Part shown: positions 38,089-49,227 of the stretch, one piece after another
Layout of the letters: each line of letters begins with the position of its first letter
How positions within the stretch are numbered: the first letter of the stretch is position 1
Source of the DNA: Aminivibrio pyruvatiphilus
GTDB taxonomy: Bacteria; Synergistota; Synergistia; Synergistales; Aminobacteriaceae
Length of the DNA: 64,000 nt
Direction: 5' to 3'
Assembly (NCBI RefSeq): GCF_004366815.1
Contig: NZ_SORI01000008.1
Span: forward strand, 24,034 to 88,033
Notes under the pieces: generated by a model
The model's input: only the letters and a program-made list of their open reading frames with translations
Told to the model about the DNA's origin: nothing
Database searches by the model: none
Made by a program: the position numbers and the translations under genes

Positions 38089-39809
38089 TCGGTGCTCCTG
38101 TTTTCCCTGTAGGGGCGCAGGCCCAGCTTCGTGAGAAAAACCCTGCAGACGAAAAGGAAGAGATCAAGATCCCGCTTCCAGCGCCAGGGTTCCTGCAGGA
38201 GGCGGTAAAACCATTCGAGGCCGAGTTTCTGCCATGCTTCCGGAGCCCTCTTCAGCATTCCGGAGACCACGTCGAAAGCCCCGCCTACCCCGACTGCGAC
38301 CATGTCACCGAGAAGATGGGAGTTTTTCATGACCCAGACTTCCTGGCGGGGAATTCCCATGGCCACGAAGAGGACTTTCGCCCCGCTGCCGCGGATGTCC
38401 GCAGCCACGGAGGGGTCGGACGGGTTAAAATAACCGTCCCGCCATCCGGCGATGACGAGGTCGGGGTACTGCTCCTTCAGGGCTTCCGCAGTCCCCTTCA
38501 CAGCCTCCCCCTTCGCCCCCAGCAGGTATACGGGCAGGCCTTCCGCCGCAGCCGTCCGGGTCAGGCGCAGCATGAAGTCGATTCCCGCCACCCTCTCCTG
38601 GACCGGCGTTCCGAGAAAACGAAGGGCCCAGACAAGCCCGGCGCCGTCGGCAAGGGTCAGGAAGGAGCTCCGCAGGGCGGCGGCATATTCACTGTTCTTT
38701 TCCGCTTCCATCACGGCAAGGGCATTCACCGTGGACACCAGGGAAACCCCTTTGCCGGAGACTGCTGCGGCGCGGGTCTTCGCGAGGGCATAGTCCATGG
38801 AGACATTATCGACCGAGGTGCTCCAGATGGAGGGTTTCAGTGGCATTTCCGCATTCTCCTTCATTTTCCGGATGAAAGGCATGATGGCGAGGCCGGTGAA
38901 AAGGATGGTGGCGCTGACCCACAGCATCATGAACATGGAGTTTCCAAGCTGGGAGATGGCGATGACCGCACCGCCGAGGGCGCAGAGAGACGTGATGAAC
39001 CGCACTGCGCTGGGGTGGTCGAGGCCCCTGCTGATGAGCTTTCTGTACAGCACCGTCGCTCCGTGGGACCTGGAGGAAAAGGCAAGACTGGCGAAATGGA
39101 GGGACGCCTCCATGATGGGAATGGCGAAAAGGCCGAGGGGAAGAAGCATAAGGGTGCTGAAGGTAATCCCCTTGCTCACCCCGAGCACCGACGTCCCTGC
39201 CACGAGGATTCCCCAGAGAGCGGACAGGGATTCGCCCATGCGGCGGTACATGTGGCCGTGGCGGCTCCAGAACACGCCGAGGAAGGCAAGGCCGCACAGG
39301 GACATGAAGAATGCGTCAGGAAGATCCTGGCCGGAGAAGACCGTGGCGAGAAGAAGCAGCGAGAAGCTGATGGCCAGAAGATGGCCCGCCATGCCCGGTA
39401 TGTTGTCCAGCTGCTGGAGAAGGACGGGGAATATGCCCACCCAGAGGGCCGTCACGATAATGGACACTTCAGGAGAAAAGTAATGGTACTGGCCGTCGGG
39501 AAGGCCGATGAAGCCGATCTTGGGTCCGAAGACGGCGAAGACGAAGCCCACGAAAAGATAGGCCGTCTTCCATCCCCAGTGAGGCCGGATGTGCTGGCAC
39601 GTGCCGACGAGGGAGGCGAAGGCGGCCATGCCCACGATGAAACGGGACACGGAGCTGCCGGCCCAGAGGGCGGCGAGAACCCACGCCGCCACGAGCAGAA
39701 GATCCCGGAAATAGTTGTACTGGGTTGTCTCCATGCGTTTTCTGCAGCGACGCTGAAGAAAGAAGCAGAGCACCACCGCAGCGGGAACAAAAAATAAAAC
39801 CTCGGACAT
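38085..39809 (-). CDS. Fusion of a WecA/MraY-like membrane domain and a WecG/TagA/CpsF glycosyltransferase
   Basis: 574 aa. Residues about 1-320 form about ten TM helices arranged like polyprenyl-phosphate sugar-1-phosphate transferases. LDNIPGMAGHL resembles the DNxDGLA loop, but the usual FMGDxGS is MGESLS, so a catalytic Asp seems replaced. Residues about 330-560 are a GT26 domain (STVNALAVMEAEK, LADGAGLVWALRFLG, RVAGIDFM, GIPRQEVWV), which adds ManNAc(A)-type sugars to lipid-linked GlcNAc in cell-surface polymer synthesis. ATG 39809 has GGAAAG upstream and a promoter at 39866-39894. First gene of the long CBS/V-ATPase run. Confidence 0.82.
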   Translation of the reverse strand: MSEVLFFVPAAVVLCFFLQRRCRKRMETTQYNYFRDLLLVAAWVLAALWAGSSVSRFIVGMAAFASLVGTCQHIRPHWGWKTAYLFVGFVFAVFGPKIGFIGLPDGQYHYFSPEVSIIVTALWVGIFPVLLQQLDNIPGMAGHLLAISFSLLLLATVFSGQDLPDAFFMSLCGLAFLGVFWSRHGHMYRRMGESLSALWGILVAGTSVLGVSKGITFSTLMLLPLGLFAIPIMEASLHFASLAFSSRSHGATVLYRKLISRGLDHPSAVRFITSLCALGGAVIAISQLGNSMFMMLWVSATILFTGLAIMPFIRKMKENAEMPLKPSIWSTSVDNVSMDYALAKTRAAAVSGKGVSLVSTVNALAVMEAEKNSEYAAALRSSFLTLADGAGLVWALRFLGTPVQERVAGIDFMLRLTRTAAAEGLPVYLLGAKGEAVKGTAEALKEQYPDLVIAGWRDGYFNPSDPSVAADIRGSGAKVLFVAMGIPRQEVWVMKNSHLLGDMVAVGVGGAFDVVSGMLKRAPEAWQKLGLEWFYRLLQEPWRWKRDLDLFLFVCRVFLTKLGLRPYRENRSTE

Positions 39810-39865
39810 GAAACTTTCCGCGAAAAGTATGATTAGCCCTCCCTGGATACAAGGCTGCAATCTTG

Positions 39866-39894
39866 ATTCTACCAGTTATTTCCCTATTTTTCCA
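39866..39894 (-). promoter_or_regulatory. Sigma-70-like promoter of the WecA/WecG-CBS-V-ATPase operon
   Basis: On the minus strand TGGAAA (39889-39894), 17-bp spacer, TAGAAT (39866-39871), about 57 bp before the start codon. -35 matches 4/6, -10 matches 5/6. Confidence 0.55.
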
Positions 39895-39900
39895 CCCCCG

Positions 39901-40055
39901 CCTAAATCCGCTGGCAGCGGGGAGCGTCACCGGTGCTCGCTTGGGCCGCCGGCCTGGGCGCTGCCCCCCAGGGGATATTCTCTTCGACCCTGGCGGGTCG
40001 AATTCACCTTATGCCCAGCGACACTCCCTCTGCCATGAAAAGCTGCGGATTTAGG
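39901..40055. repeat. 155-bp palindromic unit with 11-bp terminal inverted repeats (MITE-like or structured RNA)
   Basis: The 339-bp gap between serS and the WecA/WecG gene holds this unit. Ends are CCTAAATCCGC (39901-39911) and its exact complement (40045-40055), with a second paired block TGGCAG/CTGCCA just inside. Further inside, GGGAG/CTCCC, GCTTGGGC/GCCCAGC and an 8-bp hairpin TTCGACCC/GGGTCGAA can pair, giving a long rod. It is flanked on both sides by CCCCG, like a 5-bp target duplication. No coding frame fits. Whether it is a mobile-element remnant or an RNA gene cannot be decided here. Confidence 0.6.
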
Positions 40056-40110
40056 CCCCGGAAGACCCGGAATCCTCCGGTTTCAGTCCGCAGGGGGCAG
40101 GCCCGGGGGG

Positions 40111-40134
40111 GCAGGCGGCGTTTCAACCGCCTGC
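40111..40134 (-). terminator. Hairpin downstream of serS
   Basis: 8-bp stem GCAGGCGG/CCGCCTGC with an 8-nt loop, 15 bp past the serS stop. No U tract, so termination efficiency is doubtful. Confidence 0.45.
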
Positions 40135-40148
40135 GATTCTGAAGGATA

Positions 40149-41904
<1,756 letters not shown>

Positions 41905-41928
41905 TTTGACCGCTCCTTTCAGCCTGTG

Positions 41929-43188
41929 TTAACTCAGTATGTCCCGGACATGAAAAAGATGCCCGAGCTTCGATTCCTTCGTGCCGAGGTACCGTTCGTT
42001 GAACCGGTTCGGGGGAATGACCAGGGGAATCCGCTCCACGATCTCCAGGCCGTACCCCTGGAGCCCCACCACTTTCCTCGGGTTGTTGGTGATGAGCCGG
42101 ATGCTCCCCACGCCGAGATCCTGGAGGATCTGGGCGCCGATGCCGTAATCCCTCAGGTCGGCGGGATATCCCAGGGCCACGTTCGCCTCCACGGTGTCCA
42201 TGCCCTTTTCCTGGAGCTGGTAGGCCCTGAGCTTTTCGGCGATCCCGATACCCCGCCCTTCCTGGCGCATGTAGAGAAGCACCCCCTGCCCCTCTGCCTC
42301 GATCATCTCCATGGCCTGGGCGAGCTGGGGCCCGCAGTCGCACCGCAGGGAGCCGAACACGTCACCGGTGAGGCATTCGGAATGGACTCTCACGAGAACG
42401 TCCTTTTTGCCCTCCACAGCCCCCTTCACCAGGGCCATGTGCACGTGGTCGAGATTGTCGTCGTTCACGTTCCGGTATGCATGGGCAGTGAAGAAGCCAT
42501 GGGAGGTGGGAAGTTCAACCCTCGCGATCTTCTCCACAAGCTTTTCCTGCTTGCTCCTGTAGGCGATCAGATCCTCGATGGAAATGATCTTCATGCCGTT
42601 CTTCCCCGCGAAGGTCACCAGGTCGGGCAGACGGGCCATGCTGCCGTCCTCGTTCATGATCTCGCAGATCACTCCGGCGGGGGGCAGCCCCGCGAGGGTG
42701 GCGAGGTCCACCGCCGCCTCCGTGTGCCCGGCCCGCTTGAGCACCCCGCCCTGCCGGGCCGCCAGGGGAAACATGTGGCCGGGACGATAAAAGTCCTCGG
42801 GAGCCGATGACGGGTCCGCAAGGGCCCGGGCGGTTCTCGCCCGTTCCTCGGCTGAAATGCCCGTGGTGCAGCCTTCCCTGGCATCCACGGTCACGAGAAA
42901 GGCGGTGCCGTGCTTGTCCGTTCCCTCCCTGACCATGGGATCCAGCCTGAGCCGCCGGACGATGTCGTTTCCCAGGGGAACGCAGACGAGCCCCCGGGCG
43001 TGCCTCACCATGAAATTGACGGCGTCCGTGGTCACAAGGGACGCGGCGATGATGAGATCGCCCTCGTTCTCCCTGCAGTCGTCGTCCACCACGATCACCA
43101 TTCTGCCGTTCCGGATATCCTCCACGGCCTCTTCGATGGAGCTGAACACTTCGCCGCTGATTCGGTCGTCCCCGCACAGAGCGGTCAT
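41929..43188 (-). CDS. ribBA: Bifunctional 3,4-dihydroxy-2-butanone 4-phosphate synthase / GTP cyclohydrolase II
   Basis: 419 aa. N-terminal RibB half has [15 protein letters not shown]; the C-terminal RibA half has the zinc site [21 protein letters not shown] and [17 protein letters not shown]. Together they start both branches of riboflavin synthesis. ATG 43188 follows GGAGG; ten in-frame upstream residues are unsupported. Confidence 0.97.
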   Translation of the reverse strand: MTALCGDDRISGEVFSSIEEAVEDIRNGRMVIVVDDDCRENEGDLIIAASLVTTDAVNFMVRHARGLVCVPLGNDIVRRLRLDPMVREGTDKHGTAFLVTVDAREGCTTGISAEERARTARALADPSSAPEDFYRPGHMFPLAARQGGVLKRAGHTEAAVDLATLAGLPPAGVICEIMNEDGSMARLPDLVTFAGKNGMKIISIEDLIAYRSKQEKLVEKIARVELPTSHGFFTAHAYRNVNDDNLDHVHMALVKGAVEGKKDVLVRVHSECLTGDVFGSLRCDCGPQLAQAMEMIEAEGQGVLLYMRQEGRGIGIAEKLRAYQLQEKGMDTVEANVALGYPADLRDYGIGAQILQDLGVGSIRLITNNPRKVVGLQGYGLEIVERIPLVIPPNRFNERYLGTKESKLGHLFHVRDILS

Positions 43189-43208
43189 GAAAATGCCTCC
43201 TGTATGCG

Positions 43209-43868
43209 CTAGATCCACCCGGCGTCCCGGAGCGACTCCGGGGACAGGGAGGAAGCGCCTGTATTTGTATGGAAGGAAGCTCCCGTTTCAAGAAGCCTCC
43301 GGACGTACTTGCCGAGGATGTCCGTTTCGATGTTCACCTCGTCGCCGGGGCGAAGGTCTCCGAGGGTGGTAGCCTCCAGCGTGGCGGGAATCAGCCCCAC
43401 GGTGCAGGAAGCTCCGGCCAGCCGGGCCACGGTGAGGCTCACGCCGTCCACCGCCACGGAGCCCCTGGGAACCACCAGGGACGCCGTCTCTTCTTCCAGG
43501 GTGAAGGAGAGCAGAAACCCGTCCCGTCCCCTGGAAATCTCCCGGACAGGAACCACCCCGTCGATATGGCCCGTGACGATATGGCCGTCGAGTCTCCCGT
43601 CCGCCCGGAGGGCCCGTTCCAGGTTCACCCGCGCCCCGGGGCGGAGCGACCGGAGCTTCGTCTTTTTCAGCGTCTCCGGCATCACGTCCACCGAAAAAAT
43701 CTCCCCCTCAAGGGCCGTGACCGTCAGGCAGGCGCCGCATACGGCGACAGACTGGCCGGGAACCAGCTCTCCCGCGAACAGAGGAGCCCGGAGAGAGAGG
43801 ACGGTGCACATTCCGGCAGGCCTGAGGGACACTACCGTTCCCACCGTTTCTACAAGGCCGGTGAACAT
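43209..43868 (-). CDS. ribE: Riboflavin synthase, alpha chain
   Basis: 219 aa, two lumazine-binding barrels. [12 protein letters not shown] is the classic N-terminus, and GHIDGVV and the second-repeat VDGVSLTV are conserved. It makes riboflavin by lumazine dismutation. Overlaps ribD by 19 bp. Confidence 0.97.
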   Translation of the reverse strand: MFTGLVETVGTVVSLRPAGMCTVLSLRAPLFAGELVPGQSVAVCGACLTVTALEGEIFSVDVMPETLKKTKLRSLRPGARVNLERALRADGRLDGHIVTGHIDGVVPVREISRGRDGFLLSFTLEEETASLVVPRGSVAVDGVSLTVARLAGASCTVGLIPATLEATTLGDLRPGDEVNIETDILGKYVRRLLETGASFHTNTGASSLSPESLRDAGWI

Positions 43869-44950
43869 TCGGGCACCCCCTCCAGCAGAAAATCATTCCC
43901 CACCTGCTTCACCGACGCCCCCGTGATCCTGACGGTCTCATCCATGGACGCAAAGACCAGGGGACCGGAAAAAGGGCGGTTTTTCCCCAGGATCCGGGGC
44001 GAAAGGAAGAGCGCCACACCGTCCACGAGACCCTCCCTGAAAAAGGAGGCGATGACGGAGGGGCCCCCCTCCACGAGAAGGGAGTTCACTCCCCGTGCCG
44101 CAAGGACTGACAGGGCATGGGAGAGGGAAAGCCCGAAAGAACCGGAAGGGACCGTCACCACATCCATTCCTGCTGCCGCCGCCGCAGTCCTTCGCTCCCG
44201 GCCGGCCTCTTCCGACGTGAACACCGTCGTTCCCGGGGCGAAAATCTTCGCGCCCGGGGGAATGGAGAGCCGGGAATCCAATACTATTCTCATCGGCGAG
44301 TCTCCGCAAGTATGTCTCACTGTCAGTTCCGGATCGTCGGCGGCCACGGTGCCGGCCCCCACGAGAACCGCATCGTGCTCCGACCGCAGGCGGTGGGCCG
44401 CCGCCCGGGCATCCGGGCCGGTGATCCACCTGCTTTCGCCGCTTTCGAGGGCCATGCCCCCGTCCAGGCTCACCGCTCCCTTCACCGTCACCCAGGGCCT
44501 GCCGAGGGTCACCCTCCGGATGAAGCCCCGGTTGATCCACCGGCATTCCTCCCCGAGAATCCCCGTTTCCACCGCAATACCCGCTGAGCGGAGGATATCC
44601 AGCCCCCTGCCGCTGACCCTCACGTCAGGGTCCGTCATCCCGACCACCGCCCGGGAAACGCCCCGTTCGACGATCAGGGGGGCGCAGGGGGGCGTTCTGC
44701 CGAAATGGGAACAGGGCTCCAGGTTCACGTAAATATCAGCCCCCCGGGCATCGGCTGTTTTTCCCAGGGCAGCCCGCTCGGCATGGTCCTCGCCGCAGCA
44801 TGAATGAAAGCCCTCCCCCAGCACCCGGCCGTCCCGAACCACCACGCAGCCCACCATGGGATTGGGGGATGTCCGCCCCGTTCCCCTGAGGGCCAGGCTC
44901 AGGGCCCGTCTCATGAAGTATTCGTCAATTTTTCTCCGGCTCAGTCCCAC
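43850..44950 (-). CDS. ribD: Bifunctional diaminohydroxyphosphoribosylaminopyrimidine deaminase / reductase
   Basis: About 366 aa. The N-terminal zinc deaminase has HAERAAL and EPCSHFGRTPPC; the C-terminal reductase has WVTVKGAVSLDGGMA and SLLVEGGPSVIASFF. GTG 44950 gives good spacing to AGGAG; TTG 44953 is one codon earlier. The gene starts inside the 3' end of uvrC. No FMN riboswitch is seen ahead of it, because uvrC coding sequence lies there. Confidence 0.96.
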   Translation of the reverse strand: MGLSRRKIDEYFMRRALSLALRGTGRTSPNPMVGCVVVRDGRVLGEGFHSCCGEDHAERAALGKTADARGADIYVNLEPCSHFGRTPPCAPLIVERGVSRAVVGMTDPDVRVSGRGLDILRSAGIAVETGILGEECRWINRGFIRRVTLGRPWVTVKGAVSLDGGMALESGESRWITGPDARAAAHRLRSEHDAVLVGAGTVAADDPELTVRHTCGDSPMRIVLDSRLSIPPGAKIFAPGTTVFTSEEAGRERRTAAAAAGMDVVTVPSGSFGLSLSHALSVLAARGVNSLLVEGGPSVIASFFREGLVDGVALFLSPRILGKNRPFSGPLVFASMDETVRITGASVKQVGNDFLLEGVPECSPAL

Positions 44951-46424
44951 CAATGTTCTCCTTCAATACGGACAAAATCCGCTCCGCCATGGCCGGCCCG
45001 ATCCCCGGCACCGTCGCGAGCTCCTCAGCAGACATGGCCGCCATGTTTCGGACGCTGCCGAACCTGCCCAGAAGCTGGGCCGCCCTGTGCCTGCCGATTC
45101 CCGGAACCTCCTCCAGGACGGAGCGGCGAAGCCGGGCGGAGCGGGAAGCCCTGTGGCTTTCTATGGCAAACCGGTGCGACTCGTCCCGCACCCTCTGGAG
45201 CAGTCTCAGGGCGGAGTCTCCGAAATCGAGCCGCAGGGGCTCCTCACCCGGAGTATGGTATATCAGTTCCTCCTGTTTTGCCAGCGAAACCGCGGGCAGA
45301 TCCTTCAGGCCGAGTTCGTCCAGGGCCTTCCGGGCAAATTCCAGCTGAACCGGTCCGCCGTCGATGAGGACAAGCTGGGGCAGGGGTTCGCTGCCCTTCA
45401 GCGACTGGCCGTAGCGGCGGGTCACCGTCTCCTCCAGGGAGCGGAAATCGTCCACCCCTTCCACGGTCTTTATGCGGAACCTCCTGTAGAGGGACGTGTT
45501 CGGCGACCCCTGCTCGAACACCACCACCACGCCGTAGGTTTCCCTTCCCGACATGTGGGAGATGTCGAAGCCGTCGATTCTCCAGGGGATCACGGGAAGG
45601 CGGAGGGCCTGCTGCAGCCTGTTGAGGCACTGCCACATGTCTCCGTCGAAGTCCTCCCTCAGGGGAGAGGTGATCCGCTGCCGGGTGATTCTCCATATGG
45701 CCCGGATCGTGTCCCGCAGCCTGGCGGCCTCCTCGAAGGCCAGGGATTTCGCCGCCCTGTCCATACGCTTCCTCAGCCGCTCCACCACCTCGGAGGACTG
45801 CCCCTGCAGGAGGAGGATCACGTCGTCCACCCGTTCCCTGTAGTCCGCCGGGGTCACGAGCCCCGCGCAGGGGCCGAGGCATCTCCCAAGGGAGTAATGG
45901 AGGCATGGCCTGCCGTTTTTCTCCGGCGTGGAGGCGTCGATGTCCCTGGCGCAGATCCGGAGGGGGAAATACCTCTCGATAAGCCGGAGCAGCGACCGGA
46001 CGTCCCCCGCGCTCACGTAGGGGCCGAAATAGAGGGCATCGTCCTTTCCCCTCTGCCGGGTCACCACTATCCTCGGGAAGAGTTCCCGGGTGATCTTGAT
46101 GTAGGGGTACCGGTCCGACATCTTGAGGTCCACGTTGAAGAAGGGGCTGTACTTCCGTATCAGCTTGGCCTCGAGAATCAGGGCCTCAACTTCCGACTCG
46201 GTCCGGATGACCGATATGTCCTCTATGGACTGGACCAGCTTCCGGAGACGGGGCGAGGCGAAGGAGTCGTGGCGGAAATAGGAGGAGACCCTTTTCTTGA
46301 GGGACTTCGCCTTTCCCACGTAGATAACCTCCCCGGCGGCGTCCCGCATCAGGTACACTCCGGGACGGTCGGGAAGCTTCTTCAGCAGTTTTGCAATCCG
46401 TTCGGTCGCCACGATTTCCTCCAT
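44925..46424 (-). CDS. uvrC: Excinuclease ABC subunit C
   Basis: 499 aa, shorter than the usual 590-610 aa. GIY-YIG nuclease domain (PGVYLMRDAAGEVIYVGKAKSLKKRV), UVR motif (AAKSLAFEEAARLRDTI), RNase H-like 5' nuclease (DGFDISHMSGRETYGVVVVFE, LVLIDGGPVQLEFA) and tandem HhH at the C-terminus are all present. The shortness comes from compact linkers. It makes both cuts in nucleotide excision repair. ATG 46424 has no clear RBS; the frame runs far upstream antisense to cysS but is not real there. Confidence 0.95.
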   Translation of the reverse strand: MEEIVATERIAKLLKKLPDRPGVYLMRDAAGEVIYVGKAKSLKKRVSSYFRHDSFASPRLRKLVQSIEDISVIRTESEVEALILEAKLIRKYSPFFNVDLKMSDRYPYIKITRELFPRIVVTRQRGKDDALYFGPYVSAGDVRSLLRLIERYFPLRICARDIDASTPEKNGRPCLHYSLGRCLGPCAGLVTPADYRERVDDVILLLQGQSSEVVERLRKRMDRAAKSLAFEEAARLRDTIRAIWRITRQRITSPLREDFDGDMWQCLNRLQQALRLPVIPWRIDGFDISHMSGRETYGVVVVFEQGSPNTSLYRRFRIKTVEGVDDFRSLEETVTRRYGQSLKGSEPLPQLVLIDGGPVQLEFARKALDELGLKDLPAVSLAKQEELIYHTPGEEPLRLDFGDSALRLLQRVRDESHRFAIESHRASRSARLRRSVLEEVPGIGRHRAAQLLGRFGSVRNMAAMSAEELATVPGIGPAMAERILSVLKENIGGTEPEKN

Positions 46425-46462
46425 CCGACGGGCTTCATGATCCCATAGGAAGTATTTTACGT

Positions 46463-46468
46463 TATAAT
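46463..46468 (+). promoter_or_regulatory. Likely -10 element of cysS
   Basis: A perfect TATAAT stands 34 bp ahead of the cysS start in the uvrC/cysS divergent gap. No convincing -35 is seen at 16-18 bp. Confidence 0.45.
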
Positions 46469-46502
46469 TCAAAATTAGAAAGCATTTGGAGGTGCTAAAA
46501 AT

Positions 46503-47918
46503 ATGAGCCTGGTATTGTACAACGACCTGACACGAACAAAAGAGCCCTTTGTCCCCGTGAGGAAAGGGCACGTCGGATTCTACAGCTGCGGCCCCACCGT
46601 CTACGACTACTTCCACATCGGGAACGCCCGGCCTTTCATCGTATTCGACGTGCTCCGGAGATATCTTGAATACAGCGGCTATACCGTCACCTTCGTCCAG
46701 AACTTCACCGACATCGAGGACAAGATGATCGCCAGGGCCAACCGGGAGGGCATCACCGTCCGGGACCTGGCCGACCGGTTTATCGACGAGTATTACAAGG
46801 ACGCCGACGCCCTCGGGGTCCGGCGGGCGACCCACAATCCCCTCGCCACGGAGCACATGGACGAAATCATCGGGCTGGTGAGCACCCTCATCGAAAAGGG
46901 GCACGCCTACGAGGCGGACGGCGACGTCTTCTTCGACGTGAGCAGCTTCCCGAAATACGGCGCCCTTTCCAAGCAGAGCCTCGAGGAGCTTCAGTCCGGC
47001 GCCCGCATCGAGGTCAACGAGCGGAAGAAGCACCCCCTCGACTTCGCCCTCTGGAAGGCGAAAAAGGAAGGGGAACCCTCCTGGCCCAGCCCCTGGGGCG
47101 AGGGACGCCCGGGCTGGCACATCGAGTGCAGCGCCATGTCCATGAAGTATCTCGGCGATACCCTGGACATCCACTCGGGCGGGACGGACCTCACCTTCCC
47201 CCACCACGAGAACGAAATCGCCCAGGCCGAGGCCGCCACGGGGAAGCCCTTCGTCAAGTACTGGATCCACAACGGATACCTGCTCATCGACAAGGAGAAG
47301 ATGTCCAAGTCCCTCGGCAACTTTCTCACCGCCAGGGCGGCCCTGGAAAAATTCCCGGCCCGGGCCATCCGGTTCTTCATGCTGAGCGCCCACTACCGCT
47401 CCCCCATCAACTTCTCCGAGGAAAGCCTCCTCCAGGCGAAAAGCGCCATGGACCGGCTGGACAACTGCTGGTCCGACCTTGGTCACGCCATCGCCAACAG
47501 GAAGAAGGGGGAACGGAAAGAAGGAAACGAAACGGCAGCCCTCTTTCCCGCCCTCGAGGAAAAATTCCGGGCCGTTCTGGACGACGACTTCAACACCGCC
47601 GCCGCCACGGGCGTCCTTTTCGACGGCGTCAAGGCCGTCAACACCTACCTGAAGGACACCGAGATCCTGGATCCTGCCGTGCTCGAGGCCGCGGAAACCT
47701 TCTTCAGGAAGCTGGATTCCGTCCTGGGCATCCTTCCCGCGGAAGCAGCGGGAGACGAAGGAGAATCCGCGGGAATTGAAAACCTCATTGCGGAGAGGAA
47801 CGAGGCCAGGAAAAAAAAGGACTTCAGGCGGTCCGACGAAATACGGGACGAGCTTGCCGCCAGGGGTATTGTCCTTGAGGACACCCCCGACGGAACGAAG
47901 TGGAAGAAAAAGGGGTAG
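46503..47918 (+). CDS. cysS: Cysteinyl-tRNA synthetase
   Basis: 471 aa. HIGH motif in GPTVYDYFHIGNARP, zinc ligands including CSGGTD-like H/C positions (HIECSAMS), KMSKS as KEKMSKSLGN. RBS GGAGGTG before ATG 46503. Ends 9 bp before a strong terminator. Confidence 0.97.
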   Translation: MSLVLYNDLTRTKEPFVPVRKGHVGFYSCGPTVYDYFHIGNARPFIVFDVLRRYLEYSGYTVTFVQNFTDIEDKMIARANREGITVRDLADRFIDEYYKDADALGVRRATHNPLATEHMDEIIGLVSTLIEKGHAYEADGDVFFDVSSFPKYGALSKQSLEELQSGARIEVNERKKHPLDFALWKAKKEGEPSWPSPWGEGRPGWHIECSAMSMKYLGDTLDIHSGGTDLTFPHHENEIAQAEAATGKPFVKYWIHNGYLLIDKEKMSKSLGNFLTARAALEKFPARAIRFFMLSAHYRSPINFSEESLLQAKSAMDRLDNCWSDLGHAIANRKKGERKEGNETAALFPALEEKFRAVLDDDFNTAAATGVLFDGVKAVNTYLKDTEILDPAVLEAAETFFRKLDSVLGILPAEAAGDEGESAGIENLIAERNEARKKKDFRRSDEIRDELAARGIVLEDTPDGTKWKKKG

Positions 47919-47921
47919 ACG

Positions 47922-48428
47922 TTACAGGGCGGGACCGGTCCCGCCCTTTTTCATTCTCCGTTCGAGGAGAAGCACCAGGGGAATGCCCAGGAAGCAGCAT
48001 GCAATGACCTGTCCCAGCCCCACGTAGAGGGCGCAGAGGAGAAACGGAATATCCAGGAGAAAGGAGAGGTACCCTCCCACCACCGCCATGTTCACCAGCA
48101 CGGGAGGAACGGAGGCAAGCCAGACATTGGGCATCCTCGCCGTGAGAACCGCAGCGATCAGCGTCGCTCCGCTCCCGAGCACCACATCCAGGATGCCGAA
48201 GCCCCCCGCGAAATTGGCGATCAGGCAGCCGATGAAAAGCCCGGGAACCGCCTGGGGAAACAGGAAGGGAAGCACAGTGAGGGCCTCCGAGATCCGGACC
48301 TGGATATGACCATAGGAAATGGGGGCGAAGAGGATGGTGACCACGGCATAGGCGGCCGCCACCAGCCCCGAAACGGCCAAAGATTTGGGGGCCAGCAGGC
48401 TCTTCATATTCAGACGTGATTTCTGCAT
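47922..48428 (-). CDS. queT: QueT family queuosine-precursor transporter
   Basis: 168 aa with about six TM helices. FAPISYGHIQVRISEALTVLPFLFP is the hallmark of QueT, an ECF-type S component for queuosine precursors. Some members may carry other cargo. Start ATG 48428 (or 48407). It follows pcm by 7 bp on the same strand. Confidence 0.85.
   Translation of the reverse strand: MQKSRLNMKSLLAPKSLAVSGLVAAAYAVVTILFAPISYGHIQVRISEALTVLPFLFPQAVPGLFIGCLIANFAGGFGILDVVLGSGATLIAAVLTARMPNVWLASVPPVLVNMAVVGGYLSFLLDIPFLLCALYVGLGQVIACCFLGIPLVLLLERRMKKGGTGPAL
47927..47951 (+). terminator. Rho-independent terminator of cysS
   Basis: Perfect palindrome GGGCGGGACC/GGTCCCGCCC (47927-47946) followed by TTTTT. It overlaps the last codons of the convergent queT gene. 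Confidence 0.93.
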
Positions 48429-48435
48429 TCTGTGT

Positions 48436-49092
48436 TCATCCTCCGGAACCGTTCCCCTTCCGCCCTTTCAGCAGCGGAACGAAACGGCAGTAATCGTGCC
48501 ATGTATCCTCGTATTCTCCCCCGGCAGCCTTTCTTCGCAGAAGAAGCCTCTGTCCCCCGGACATCACCGAGAGGGGAACCACCAGCCGTCCTCCTGGAGC
48601 CAGCACATCGGACCACCACTCCTCCAGCTCCGGGGCCGCAGCGGTGACTATCACGCCATCAAAGGGCCCGTCGGGGCGGCTTTCCGGACTGCCGTCAGAC
48701 CAGACCACCCGCACGTCGAATCCGAGCCCGTCAAGGCGCTCACGGGCCCTGTACGCCAGGAAAGCGATCCGCTCCAGGCTTGTCACCTTCGCGCCCAGAG
48801 CGCAGAGGACCGCCGCCTGGTACCCCGATCCGGTGCCGATTTCGAGGACCGTCTCCCCCCGGGCGGGACCCAGCAGTTCCGTCATCCGGGCCACCATGTA
48901 AGGCTGGGAAATGGTCTGATCCTCCCCTATGGGGAGGGGACTGTCGATCCAGGCGCTGTCCCGGAGCGCCTCATCCACGAAGAAGTGCCTCGGCACTGTC
49001 CGCATGGCCTCGAGAACCGCTTCGGACCGCACTCCCCTCGCCATGATCTGCTCCCGGACCATCCGTTCCGCCAAACTCCGCCACTGGGTCAT
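48436..49092 (-). CDS. pcm: Protein-L-isoaspartate O-methyltransferase
   Basis: 218 aa. Methylates isoaspartyl residues to start their repair. SAM-binding motif VLEIGTGSGYQAAVLCALG; family PRHFFVDEALRDSAWIDSPLPIGEDQTISQPYMVARM. It is a free-standing cytoplasmic enzyme, followed by queT. Confidence 0.94.
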   Translation of the reverse strand: MTQWRSLAERMVREQIMARGVRSEAVLEAMRTVPRHFFVDEALRDSAWIDSPLPIGEDQTISQPYMVARMTELLGPARGETVLEIGTGSGYQAAVLCALGAKVTSLERIAFLAYRARERLDGLGFDVRVVWSDGSPESRPDGPFDGVIVTAAAPELEEWWSDVLAPGGRLVVPLSVMSGGQRLLLRRKAAGGEYEDTWHDYCRFVPLLKGRKGNGSGG

Positions 49093-49163
49093 GGAAATTC
49101 CTCCAGTCCCGCAGAAGTTTACCGGAGTATTGTACCATGACGCCCGGCCCCGTCCGGGCGCGC

Positions 49164-49190
49164 AAAAAAACCGCCCCCAGGCAGGGGCGG
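49164..49190 (-). terminator. Terminator downstream of the 186-aa unknown gene
   Basis: 7-8 bp GC stem (49171-49178 with 49184-49190) followed on the minus strand by seven U (49164-49170). Confidence 0.85.
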
Positions 49191-49227
49191 ACAGTCATTC
49201 GGAAAAAACCATGGACAGTACGCGGTA

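Noticed and set aside
39901..40055. SRP RNA, RNase P RNA or tmRNA
   Set aside because: The diagnostic conserved segments of these RNAs are missing on both strands; kept only as a palindromic unit of unknown nature.
43850..44953. FMN riboswitch expected upstream of the riboflavin genes
   Set aside because: The DNA before ribD is uvrC coding sequence, and no RFN-like conserved blocks were found.
46425..47486. Long N-terminal extension of the UvrC frame (853 aa in total)
   Set aside because: It lies antisense to cysS; UvrC homology begins at the GIY-YIG domain after ATG 46424.
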